Positions 18,136-26,145 of a stretch of DNA of 49,647 bases are shown piece after piece. A program made the position numbers and the translations under genes. Every line of letters starts with the position of its first letter. Position 1 is the stretch's first letter. The stretch is from Candidatus Cottocaccamicrobium excrementipullorum. Its GTDB lineage: Bacteria; Bacillota; Clostridia; Lachnospirales; Lachnospiraceae. The notes beneath the pieces are model-generated. The model worked only from the letters and a program-made list of their open reading frames with translations, searched no databases and was not told where the DNA came from. The stretch lies in NCBI GenBank assembly GCA_018713255.1, contig DVFL01000031.1:1-49647 (forward strand). The letters run 5' to 3'.

Positions 18136-18387
18136 TTATTCATCATGGTTCAGCCACCAGTATAAGCCGCCAATCAGTCCGGGGCCTAAGGCAAATCCGC
18201 CTCCCAGATTGCACATCATCAGCACCAGCTCCTCCCCCGGACGCTGGAATAAACTGCCTGCCAGGGCGCCGATTCCGCAGCCGATCACCAGCCAGACAAC
18301 AATATTCATATACAAGGCTCTCCGTACCGGATCTCCTGGAATCCACCCCAGCTCCTTTTTCGAAAAATGAAGAAAAAGCCCCATCAT
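18136..18387 (-). CDS. Small membrane protein of unknown function
   Basis: I do not recognise the family. The protein has an amphipathic/basic N-terminus (FSKKELGWIPGDPVRRALYMN) and two probable membrane helices (VVWLVIGCGIGALAG and a C-terminal GGGFALGPGLIGGLYWWL), ending in a polar tail. The frame is open upstream to an ATG at 18447 (103 residues), but no ribosome binding site is visible there. GGAGG lies 11 bases before the ATG at 18385-18387, giving about 83 residues, so that start is preferred. It sits alone between a divergent plus-strand gene and the exporter operon. It could be a minor exporter accessory, but nothing in the sequence shows that. Confidence 0.55.
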   Translation of the reverse strand: MMGLFLHFSKKELGWIPGDPVRRALYMNIVVWLVIGCGIGALAGSLFQRPGEELVLMMCNLGGGFALGPGLIGGLYWWLNHDE

Positions 18388-18561
18388 AATTTTCCCCGCC
18401 TCCTGACTCTCCTCGTTCAGCTGAAACAATAAATACACGCTTCCCATTTATGATAAAGATTAACAGATATTCCCTGGAAGCGATACCCTGCAAAGGAAAA
18501 TTTTGCGTAAGGTTTCTGTAAAACCTGCTGAACTGTTCAAGCAGATGATGCCTTTTGTCAG

Positions 18562-18590
18562 TTGCCTGAAAATAGAAAGAATGTTATACT
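18562..18590 (+). promoter_or_regulatory. Promoter of the DUF362/YihY pair
   Basis: TTGCCT (18562-18567) and TATACT (18585-18590), 17-base spacer, about 40 bases before the plus-strand gene. Confidence 0.65.
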
Positions 18591-18631
18591 AAATCATACC
18601 CATCATATCCAACTGAAAGGAGTTATGCACA

Positions 18632-19726
18632 ATGGAACGCAATGATATTATTATCATACATGGCACCAACTATAAAGAAATGGCCATCCAGGTACTGGAA
18701 AAAGCCGATGTGGCCTCCCGTATCGGCAGCCGGGATAAATCTGTAGCGTTAAAACCGAATCTGGTAGTGGCAGCTCATCCCTCTGGAGGCGGCACCACCC
18801 ACAGCGAGCTGCTGGCCGGCGTAATTGAATACCTGCAGGATCACGGCTTTCATCGTATCTCTATTATGGAAGGCTCCTGGGTGGGGGACAATACCCAATC
18901 TGCGTTTTCTGCTGCCGGATACCGGGAAATCTCCCGTAAATATAATGTCCCCTTAATCGATCTTCAGCGGGATACCTACCACGAATACGAGGCGAAGGGC
19001 ATGAAAATTAATGTCTGCGACAAAGCCATGGCGGTAGATTATATGATCAATATGCCCGTTTTGAAAGGTCATTGTCAGACCATTGTTACCTGCGCCTTAA
19101 AAAATAACAAGGGCATTATCCCCAATGTGGAAAAACGGAAATTTCACACCATGGGCCTTCATAAGCCTATCGCCCATTTAAACGTGATCGCGCCGAACAG
19201 CTTTATTCTGGTAGATAATATCTGCGGCGATCTGGACTTTGAAGAAGGGGGAAATCCAGTTACGATGAACCGGGTTTTAGGCTTCCTGGATCCGGTGCTC
19301 TGTGACAGCTACGTCTGCGACTGCATGGGCTACTCAGTAGACGATATTCCCTACATCCGTATGGCAGAAAAATTAGGAGTGGGAAGTACGGATACTGCCC
19401 ACGCGAATTTCATATACTTAAATGAGGACCGTTCCGGCAACGCGAAATTCAAGATGTCGCGGCGGGTTCAGAATCTGGCCCGCTATGCCCAGCCTAAAGA
19501 CGCCTGCAGCGCCTGCTATGGCTCTTTGATTTACGCTCTGGACCGGTTAAACGACTCCGGTTTCCTGAATAAAGGTCTTCCTCCAGTCTGCATCGGCCAA
19601 GGCTATAAAGGCCAGACTGGTGAAATCGGCGTAGGCCAATGTACCTGCAATTTCCAGAAAACCTTGAAAGGCTGTCCGCCCAAAGCCATTGACATGGTTC
19701 ATTTTCTGGAGGAAAACTGGAAATAA
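18632..19726 (+). CDS. DUF362 domain-containing protein
   Basis: A 364-residue cytoplasmic protein of the DUF362 family. Family features visible are the N-terminal VALKPNLVV, the GGGTTHSELL segment, VLKGHCQTIVTCALKNNKG near residue 145, and NRVLGFLDPVLCDSY. The C-terminal third carries several cysteines (CSACYGS, CIGQGYKG, GQCTCNF), which could bind a metal or an iron-sulfur cluster. DUF362 proteins are often fused to ferredoxin domains, which this one lacks. The biochemical role is not established. AAAGGAG precedes the ATG, and the next gene follows after 21 bases. Confidence 0.85.
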   Translation: MERNDIIIIHGTNYKEMAIQVLEKADVASRIGSRDKSVALKPNLVVAAHPSGGGTTHSELLAGVIEYLQDHGFHRISIMEGSWVGDNTQSAFSAAGYREISRKYNVPLIDLQRDTYHEYEAKGMKINVCDKAMAVDYMINMPVLKGHCQTIVTCALKNNKGIIPNVEKRKFHTMGLHKPIAHLNVIAPNSFILVDNICGDLDFEEGGNPVTMNRVLGFLDPVLCDSYVCDCMGYSVDDIPYIRMAEKLGVGSTDTAHANFIYLNEDRSGNAKFKMSRRVQNLARYAQPKDACSACYGSLIYALDRLNDSGFLNKGLPPVCIGQGYKGQTGEIGVGQCTCNFQKTLKGCPPKAIDMVHFLEENWK

Positions 19727-19747
19727 TCCTATGGAGGCCTCCTGCTG

Positions 19748-20584
19748 ATGATTAACCTTCTCCTGCACATTATTCGGATTAAAGACAAATTTGTGGATGA
19801 CGAGATTACGGTGTATGCTGCCCAGGCGTCTTTTTTCATCGTCCTGGCAGCATTCCCCTTTATCATGGTTCTTCTTACCCTGATTCAGCTGATTCCCACC
19901 GTTTCCAAAGCAGATCTTCTGTCTCTTCTGGTATCCTTAATGCCGGAAATGCTGAAATCCACAGTAATTACCGTGGTAGATGATCTGTTTACCAAATCGC
20001 CTGGAACCCTCCTGTCCATTACTGCCCTGGCAGCTCTCTGGTCTGCCTCCAAAGGAATGTTAAGCATCTGCCGAGGTCTGAACCGAATATTTAAATGCAA
20101 AGGCAGAAGAGGATATTTTTCTTCACGGATTATCTGTACAGGATATACTCTCCTGTTTATGGTCGCCTGCATCCTCTCTCTTGTTCTGCTGGTGTTTGGC
20201 ACAACCATCCAGAATCTGATTCTCCGGATATTTCCGTTTCTGGAAAGCATTACCCGGCATATTATCAGTTTCCGTGCTCTGCTGTCTTTGGCCCTTCTCA
20301 CGTTTATTTTTGCCGGACTTTATACCATCATTCCGGATCAAAAACAGCAGGTGCGCTATCAGCTCCCCGGAGCCCTGTTTTCCACCTTGTGCTGGATCGG
20401 GTTTTCTTATGCTTTCTCCGTATATTTTAACAATTTCAGTAATTACTCCTACATGTACGGAAGCCTTACCGCCATTGTCCTGCTGATGCTGTGGCTGTAT
20501 TTCTGCATCTGCATTCTTTTTCTCGGCGCGGAATTGAACTATTTTTTTGAACGGTACAAAACTACCGGGTATTTTTATCATTAA
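19748..20584 (+). CDS. YihY/BrkB family membrane protein
   Basis: A 278-residue inner-membrane protein with about six hydrophobic helices and the typical family start (DDEITVYAAQASFFIVLAAFPF). The conserved internal segment LSICRGLNRIF and the C-terminal YMYGSLTAIVLLMLWLYFC are both present. The family was once called ribonuclease BN, but that activity belongs to another protein; the true function is unknown, possibly transport or envelope-related. It is co-transcribed with the DUF362 gene 21 bases upstream. Confidence 0.9.
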   Translation: MINLLLHIIRIKDKFVDDEITVYAAQASFFIVLAAFPFIMVLLTLIQLIPTVSKADLLSLLVSLMPEMLKSTVITVVDDLFTKSPGTLLSITALAALWSASKGMLSICRGLNRIFKCKGRRGYFSSRIICTGYTLLFMVACILSLVLLVFGTTIQNLILRIFPFLESITRHIISFRALLSLALLTFIFAGLYTIIPDQKQQVRYQLPGALFSTLCWIGFSYAFSVYFNNFSNYSYMYGSLTAIVLLMLWLYFCICILFLGAELNYFFERYKTTGYFYH

Positions 20585-20595
20585 AAAAGAAGAGC

Positions 20596-20622
20596 GAAAA
20601 ACGATTTTTAGTTTTTCCTATG
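20596..20622 (+). terminator. Weak terminator after the YihY gene
   Basis: GAAAAAC (20596-20602) pairs with GTTTTTC (20611-20617); a short AT-rich stem with a T-run in its arm, 12 bases past the stop codon. Confidence 0.4.
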
Positions 20623-20639
20623 ATTTATGAATACGCAAA

Positions 20640-20681
20640 AACAAGGGTACAATGAACCCATATAGAGATTGTACCCTTGTT
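20640..20681 (-). terminator. Terminator of the sialic acid operon
   Basis: A perfect 14-base stem: AACAAGGGTACAAT (20640-20653) against ATTGTACCCTTGTT (20668-20681), 14-base loop, followed by a T-run on the minus strand. It marks the downstream limit of the nan operon, and its symmetry may also stop the converging plus-strand transcript. Confidence 0.85.
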
Positions 20682-20721
20682 AAAATTGTCTATTTTATGA
20701 TTTGCATTTTATTATTGAAGC

Positions 20722-22152
20722 TTAATCTTCAAATTTGTACTCCGCAATATGAAAATCACCTCTCAATGCCCACAATTTTGCTTCTCGAAAACGAAATTTC
20801 AAAACGACCCTTTTTCCTTTTAATTCCTCTAAATTTCCATTCTCAAACCGAATAGCATACCATCCATCTCCTAACGGTTTCAATATGCTTTCATGAAAAG
20901 AAAATTTATCAATTCCTTGTTTATTCCATGATGGTGCAACTTCGACTTCCATATATAAGCATTGTGCTTCTGTTAGTGAATCAGCTAAAATCTCTAGACA
21001 ATTTCCAGTAAACTGAATGCGACTTGTAATAACCACACTCTTCATTTCCTTGTCCCTGGGAATGAGCGCTGCAAATTTGTCTGCTTCCCAACTGGCTCTT
21101 GCTAAGGAAGTCTCACGAAAATTTGTATGGCACCCATTTCCTCCCATATAATAAACCCAAAGCCTGCCATCCGGATCTACAATCGGTGGTCCAGCAAAAA
21201 TACAACCACAGTCAAATTCTCCGTCAGGATATCTTCCACTTCCCCGATCCAAAATATTTTCTTCAAATACAGCAAAATCAAATTTTTCCGGATTTACTGC
21301 ATAAGTCAACTGTAGATCGACAAGATCAAAGTTTTTTTCCAAGCGATCTCCCTCATGAAAGATAGATGCTAATCCTAAATATATATTTTTCCAATAAAAT
21401 ACCGGCATAGAATAAATCTGATTTTGAAACCCTGCTCCTCGAGCCACTTCCCGAGGTTTTTCCCAATGAATAAAATCCTTACTCCTGCTAAGTGCTGCAA
21501 CCCTTATTCCGTCCCTCCATATTCTGGATATTACCATATAGCACTCCTCTTTTTCATTCCAAAATGGAAGGTTATGACTGTCTGCCGGAGGATTATACTC
21601 CTGCCACGGAATAGGGTTAATCCAATGTATTCCATCCTGAGAAAAGGATACCGCCATATAATTTGTCCCATCTGGTTTATCAATCTTTGTCACCATTTTA
21701 TATCGCCGTTCCTGATTCGAATCCCTTTCATCCAGCATCACACCAGTCCCATGGGCATAAACAAAAATAAGATTGTTGCTTGTACTTCCTTTCCATTTGC
21801 AAATTCCTAAGTTTGGTTTTTCCCAGTGAATTCCATCTTTGCTCTCTGCATAAGCAACACCGGTAATGCGATCATCTCGTGGGCAGTAATTCCTTTGTAC
21901 TCTTTCTTCCCGTGACACTCCAAAGCAATCTTTATCTTCAATAATTAAAGTATAATAACATCGGTAAACCTTTTGTTTTTCATCATAAATCACATTCGGA
22001 TATCCGTTATCAATACGAACCTCCCAAGGGCGATCTTCCGTAAATAATGGATTATTCTCTTTGTCCTTTACCAACTTTTCTATCTTGACCTCTGCATTTT
22101 CTGTCCCCTGTGGATTCAAAAGAGCACGCATGAAGAAAAAATATTGATTCAT
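20722..22152 (-). CDS. Predicted cytoplasmic beta-propeller glycosidase-like protein (nan operon, last gene)
   Basis: A 476-residue protein with no signal peptide, resembling the five-bladed propeller superfamily that includes GH32, GH43, GH68 and GH130. The blade motif recurs as ESKDGIHW, SQDGIHW and SKDFIHW, each followed by a proline-containing turn. A C-terminal beta-sandwich is likely from about residue 370 (RIQFTGNCLEILAD...). Acidic residues sit at blade starts (VMLDERDSNQ, PPIVDPDGRLWVYY), but I cannot assign catalytic residues. It overlaps the YhcH gene by four bases (ATGA), so translation is coupled. The location implies a step on imported sialic acid-containing material, but the substrate is unknown. 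It is distantly similar to the 533-residue protein of the same operon. Confidence 0.75.
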   Translation of the reverse strand: MNQYFFFMRALLNPQGTENAEVKIEKLVKDKENNPLFTEDRPWEVRIDNGYPNVIYDEKQKVYRCYYTLIIEDKDCFGVSREERVQRNYCPRDDRITGVAYAESKDGIHWEKPNLGICKWKGSTSNNLIFVYAHGTGVMLDERDSNQERRYKMVTKIDKPDGTNYMAVSFSQDGIHWINPIPWQEYNPPADSHNLPFWNEKEECYMVISRIWRDGIRVAALSRSKDFIHWEKPREVARGAGFQNQIYSMPVFYWKNIYLGLASIFHEGDRLEKNFDLVDLQLTYAVNPEKFDFAVFEENILDRGSGRYPDGEFDCGCIFAGPPIVDPDGRLWVYYMGGNGCHTNFRETSLARASWEADKFAALIPRDKEMKSVVITSRIQFTGNCLEILADSLTEAQCLYMEVEVAPSWNKQGIDKFSFHESILKPLGDGWYAIRFENGNLEELKGKRVVLKFRFREAKLWALRGDFHIAEYKFED

Positions 22153-22613
22153 TTATCCGTCCCTTCCATTTTTACTTTTATAACAACTTTCTCAACTTGA
22201 GTTCTTGTCTGATCCATTATCTTTACCATATGGGCTTCTCCAGGAAACAAAATTAAAATTTTATCATGTCTTAAAGGAAAGTACACTGCTACATTCCCAT
22301 AGCAATCTACCTGATCCTCTTTTAGCTCCTTCCTTGTTACCGTAAGATCCTCAACAGAAGTAACCCCAATTTTTTCATGACCTTTCAACAATAAATGAAT
22401 ATCTGCATAAATAAGATGAGATTCAAATATCGTTTCCGTTTCAGGAAGAGTCATATAGCAAAAACGATTTGCAAAAACAAGTTCTTCATCAATCGCATTG
22501 CTTCCATTTTTTAGTTCATCTAGTCTATGTGTTAATATGTAATCGATTGCAGTATCCAAATTTTTGTGAATTCCTAAATATTGCTTTACATGATTTATAT
22601 CTGTGTAAATCAT
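22149..22613 (-). CDS. YhcH/YjgK/YiaL family protein, probable N-acetylneuraminate anomerase (NanQ-like)
   Basis: A cupin-like DUF386 protein. In E. coli, YhcH (NanQ) speeds the alpha-beta interconversion of cytoplasmic sialic acid so the lyase can act. Family motifs are visible: ESHLIYADIHLLLKGHEKIG with conserved acid and histidine residues, and FPGEAHMVKI near the end, a typical metal-site histidine strand. The frame is open to 22661, but the family begins at MIYTDINHVKQYL; an AGGAG lies before the ATG at 22611-22613, giving 154 residues, the usual length. It is located between the two propeller genes. Confidence 0.88.
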   Translation of the reverse strand: MIYTDINHVKQYLGIHKNLDTAIDYILTHRLDELKNGSNAIDEELVFANRFCYMTLPETETIFESHLIYADIHLLLKGHEKIGVTSVEDLTVTRKELKEDQVDCYGNVAVYFPLRHDKILILFPGEAHMVKIMDQTRTQVEKVVIKVKMEGTDK

Positions 22614-22701
22614 TCTCTCTCCTGTCCTCCCCCTTTGAAATCCATATAAAACTCGCGCCATGATACCAGCATTTTCATCCCAGCATCAATGGCGCTTATT
22701 C

Positions 22702-24303
22702 TTATCTTGGAATATCCTGGCCAGTTCCGGACAATCCTGGACCGCCCCCAGTTAGATAGCCTCGACTCTCGCCAGTAGTCCATGGAGAAATCCAAAAAGC
22801 ATACAATTCCCCTTTCTTCAGGTACATTTTTATTTTTATCTTCCGTTCTTTCAATTTCTCCACTGAATCATTCTGTTTCCAAACAATTCTTCCACGAGTA
22901 TGATCTCCTGATAAAGGAATACAATTTTCTCTCTCATACCCTGGTATTACATATCCTGCTTCATCAAGTATTTCTACTTCTAACTTTTCCTCGACTTTGG
23001 CATTCACAAAGAAATAGCTTCCGTCAAAAGTCAGTGTCTCCGTTAAAAGAGTCCCCTCCGTTTCTGCATTCAGAGACACAAATCCATCTCTCCGCAACAC
23101 CGCTAAGCCACAAGATGTTCCTGAATCCCACCAAATTCCATTTCTTTTTCGTCCGCTGGAATAAAAATACAACTTATCCTGTACCACCAATGGCATTCCT
23201 CCCACTGCTTGCATATTCCCATAATTCCAATTCTCATAGTGAGAAGTATCCACTTCCATAAAAGATTCATATGTTGGGCGGAAAAAATGAAATCCATCCC
23301 GGCTATATCCTAACTGAATTTCATTTCGCTTTGGCATCATTAACGATCTGCATACATCATTTTCTGGTCCCTGCCACTGACTATAAATTCCCAACATTAA
23401 ACTTTCATATGCAACCACATCAAAACTGTAAATACCTGGTTCTGTATCCGGATAATCTGTATGACGTTTTTCTTTTTTGTCAGGATTAAACCAGAAATGA
23501 ATATGTTTATCCCGCGTTCCTTCTCGTATGCGATGTGCCAAACTTACAGCCTCCTCCGGGTCATCATGTTCCAAATACGTTCTAGAGCGCCATGACACAG
23601 AGTTGTGATGTCGCATACTCAGCACCCATTTTTTTAGGAACGGATTATAGAATGCAGTAGAGCGATCAGATACCGCCCCCGACTGAGCAATCCCTTGAGA
23701 CCAGTGAATTCCATCGCCAGAATATTTGAGTACATATTGCCATTGAATGTAGTCATTTTTATATTCTACATTGAACAATTTATAACGTTTGGCTGGATCC
23801 TTTTCCTCGCGATCAATCCAAACCGTTGAAGAATCCCGGTTAGTTACTTCCACGATATTTGTACCAGGAACCACATCCAGCTTTGGTTTAATCCAATGAA
23901 TTCCATCTTGTGACTCTGCATAGCAAGTGCACAGACTGTGTTTTTCCTGATTAATTTTCCCAGCCCCTGCCAAATACCACATTTTAAATTTTTGATCTAA
24001 ATCATCGTACCAAACCCCATCGCTAAAAGGAGCTGCATAGGGATATCCTTCAACAGTATATTCCCAATCTTCATCCACCTCTAAAACAGGGTTCTTCTCA
24101 TAATAAATAGGATTATGACAAGTTCGTTTTAAATCAGTCTCTGCGATTAAAAAATCATCTACAAAAAGTTGCCTTCCACGATTAATTGGAATAACTTCCG
24201 GCTTATGTTTTAAATATGGCACCTTCATTCCGCATAAATTTTCTTCATATCGCGGGGGCCACTCATCTGGCAATGCAATTCCATTTTCCAAAACTTTTCT
24301 CAC
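22702..24303 (-). CDS. Predicted cytoplasmic beta-propeller glycosidase-like protein (nan operon)
   Basis: A 533-residue protein without a signal peptide. It begins with a strand leading to GRQLFVDDFLI, a motif common in propeller glycosidase-like proteins of this kind. Blade motifs ESQDGIHW, SGDGIHW and SRDGFHF recur near residues 130, 190 and 340. A C-terminal beta-sandwich follows (DGSYFFVNAKVEEKLEVEI...GELYAFWIS) and ends in a glycine-rich tail. The fold class is inferred; the substrate is not. The start is GTG with a weak ribosome binding site, 13 bases after the permease gene, so coupling is likely. A cytoplasmic location implies it acts on a transported saccharide rather than on mucin outside the cell. 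Confidence 0.75.
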   Translation of the reverse strand: MRKVLENGIALPDEWPPRYEENLCGMKVPYLKHKPEVIPINRGRQLFVDDFLIAETDLKRTCHNPIYYEKNPVLEVDEDWEYTVEGYPYAAPFSDGVWYDDLDQKFKMWYLAGAGKINQEKHSLCTCYAESQDGIHWIKPKLDVVPGTNIVEVTNRDSSTVWIDREEKDPAKRYKLFNVEYKNDYIQWQYVLKYSGDGIHWSQGIAQSGAVSDRSTAFYNPFLKKWVLSMRHHNSVSWRSRTYLEHDDPEEAVSLAHRIREGTRDKHIHFWFNPDKKEKRHTDYPDTEPGIYSFDVVAYESLMLGIYSQWQGPENDVCRSLMMPKRNEIQLGYSRDGFHFFRPTYESFMEVDTSHYENWNYGNMQAVGGMPLVVQDKLYFYSSGRKRNGIWWDSGTSCGLAVLRRDGFVSLNAETEGTLLTETLTFDGSYFFVNAKVEEKLEVEILDEAGYVIPGYERENCIPLSGDHTRGRIVWKQNDSVEKLKERKIKIKMYLKKGELYAFWISPWTTGESRGYLTGGGPGLSGTGQDIPR

Positions 24304-24316
24304 AGTTTTTTTCAGG

Positions 24317-25189
24317 TCAGCCCTTGACAGAGCCTACCATTACTCCTTTCACAAAATATTTCTGAACAAATGGATAAACCATTATAATCGGTAATGCAGT
24401 GATAATAATAGCCGCTGCTTTTACACTTTCTGTAGGAAGTGTAGAAGCTATTGAATCAATGGCACCAGAACTGGCTGCAATCTGCATTGAATTTAACATT
24501 TCTTTTAAAAGCAACTGCATGGGCCATTTAGCTTTATCTGACATAAATATAGATGCATCAAACCATGCATTCCAATGCTTTACTGCATAGAATAATCCAA
24601 CTGTAGCAATAGCTGATTTAGACAAAGGTAAAACAACTTTGGTAAACAGCTGAATTTCATCTGCTCCATCTAATCTGGCAGCTTCAAGAAGGCCATCTGG
24701 AATTGCCTGGAAAAAATTACGTAAAATCAGAGTGTTCCATGCAACCATCAAAATTGGAAGCACCAGCGCTAAGTAACTATTTTTTAATCCAAGAGAAGTT
24801 ACAAGCAGATATTTAGGAATCAAACCTCCATTAAAAATCATTGTAATGAATATCGCAAAAGTAAGAATTCCCCTAAAAGGCAAATCCTTTTTCGATAAAC
24901 CATATGCATACATGCTTGTTACGATCAAATTTGCTGCTGTTCCAAATAACGTAACGCCAATACTAACCAAACAGGATCTCAAAAGTGCACTGTTCTTAAT
25001 TAAAAGATATTCATATGCATCCCAATTAATAGATTTGGGAATCAGCGTAAATCCATATTTTAAGATGTCCTCATTGCTCATTAATGACTGGTTAATTACA
25101 AAAACAATTGGAACAATAATTACTGCGCACAATAAAACCAGCATAACCACATTAATAACATCAAAAAGATGAACTTTCTTTTTTCCCAT
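24317..25189 (-). CDS. Carbohydrate ABC transporter permease, LplC type
   Basis: A 290-residue inner-membrane permease of the CUT1 family (COG0395-like). It has six hydrophobic helices and the EAA loop EAARLDGADEIQLFTKVVLP that docks the ATPase. It starts one base after the partner permease gene ends. The operon encodes no ATP-binding subunit, so a shared MsmX-type ATPase encoded elsewhere is presumably used. The probable cargo is a sialic acid or a sialylated saccharide, inferred from the neighbouring nanE and nanA. Confidence 0.92.
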   Translation of the reverse strand: MGKKKVHLFDVINVVMLVLLCAVIIVPIVFVINQSLMSNEDILKYGFTLIPKSINWDAYEYLLIKNSALLRSCLVSIGVTLFGTAANLIVTSMYAYGLSKKDLPFRGILTFAIFITMIFNGGLIPKYLLVTSLGLKNSYLALVLPILMVAWNTLILRNFFQAIPDGLLEAARLDGADEIQLFTKVVLPLSKSAIATVGLFYAVKHWNAWFDASIFMSDKAKWPMQLLLKEMLNSMQIAASSGAIDSIASTLPTESVKAAAIIITALPIIMVYPFVQKYFVKGVMVGSVKG

Positions 25190-25190
25190 A

Positions 25191-26120
25191 TTACCAAACT
25201 CCTAACTCTTTATCAAATATTTTCACAAAACGATTAGAAGCAAGCACCAACAGTAGTGCCACAATGTTCTTAAATAGTCCTACTGCTGCAGAATAAGAAT
25301 AATTGACATTCAAAATTCCTTCTCTATATACATAGGTATCAATAATATCTCCAACACTATATACTGCAGGGGAATACAACAATAAAATCAGCTCATATCC
25401 TTGATCAAGTACTTTTCCCAGATCTAAAATTAACATAATTACAATAATTGGGGCAATTGACGGAATACTGATATGAAGCATTTTTTGAATTCTAGATGCT
25501 CCATCTAAATCTGCACTTTCATAAAGTTCCTGAGATACTCCGGAAAGCGCTGCAAGGTACACAATGCTTCCCCATCCTATGGTAGCCCATACATGGGTTC
25601 CTATAATAATCTGCCGGAAAAACTTTTCATTACCAATAAATTCTATGGAATTAATTCCAATACTATTTAGCAAAGCATTTATTGGGCCGTTTACAGGTGA
25701 AAACACAAACTGTACAATTCCAGCAATAATAACATAGGATAGAAAATGCGGTAAATATGAAATTGTTTGAGTAACCTTTTTAAATCTCTGATTTTTCAGT
25801 TCATTAATCATTAATGCGAGAATTAATGAAGCTACAGATGCTAAAATTAATTTTGAAAAATTGATAATTAAAGTATTTACTAATGTTCGTGAAAAATAGT
25901 ATGATCCAAAAAATTCTTTAAAATGCTTAAATCCTACCCAGGTAGGATCAAATAATATCTTTTCTAATCCACCAAAAGGCTGATAATCCTGAAATGCGAT
26001 GACTACACCATACATTGGGATAAACTGAAAGATAATTAAATACAATAATCCAGGAAGCATCATTAAATAGATTAGCCAATATTTTTTTATTCTTTTTCGA
26101 ATGCTTGCTTGATTTTTCAC
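25191..26120 (-). CDS. Sugar ABC transporter permease, LplB type
   Basis: A 309-residue CUT1 permease with an N-terminal cytoplasmic basic stretch (RKRIKKYWLIYLMMLPG), six helices, and the EAA-type loop ESADLDGASRIQKMLHISIP. LplB-type permeases pair with long lipoprotein binding proteins, as here. Bracketed tightly by the binding-protein gene (25 bases upstream) and the second permease (one base downstream). Confidence 0.92.
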   Translation of the reverse strand: MKNQASIRKRIKKYWLIYLMMLPGLLYLIIFQFIPMYGVVIAFQDYQPFGGLEKILFDPTWVGFKHFKEFFGSYYFSRTLVNTLIINFSKLILASVASLILALMINELKNQRFKKVTQTISYLPHFLSYVIIAGIVQFVFSPVNGPINALLNSIGINSIEFIGNEKFFRQIIIGTHVWATIGWGSIVYLAALSGVSQELYESADLDGASRIQKMLHISIPSIAPIIVIMLILDLGKVLDQGYELILLLYSPAVYSVGDIIDTYVYREGILNVNYSYSAAVGLFKNIVALLLVLASNRFVKIFDKELGVW

Positions 26121-26145
26121 TCCACCACCCTCATTTCATTCTCAA

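Noticed and set aside
22610-22795. A 61-residue frame overlapping the end of the 533-residue propeller gene, considered as a frameshifted continuation
   Set aside because: The in-frame C-terminus continues as a plausible Gly-rich tail, and the alternative frame shows no family features.
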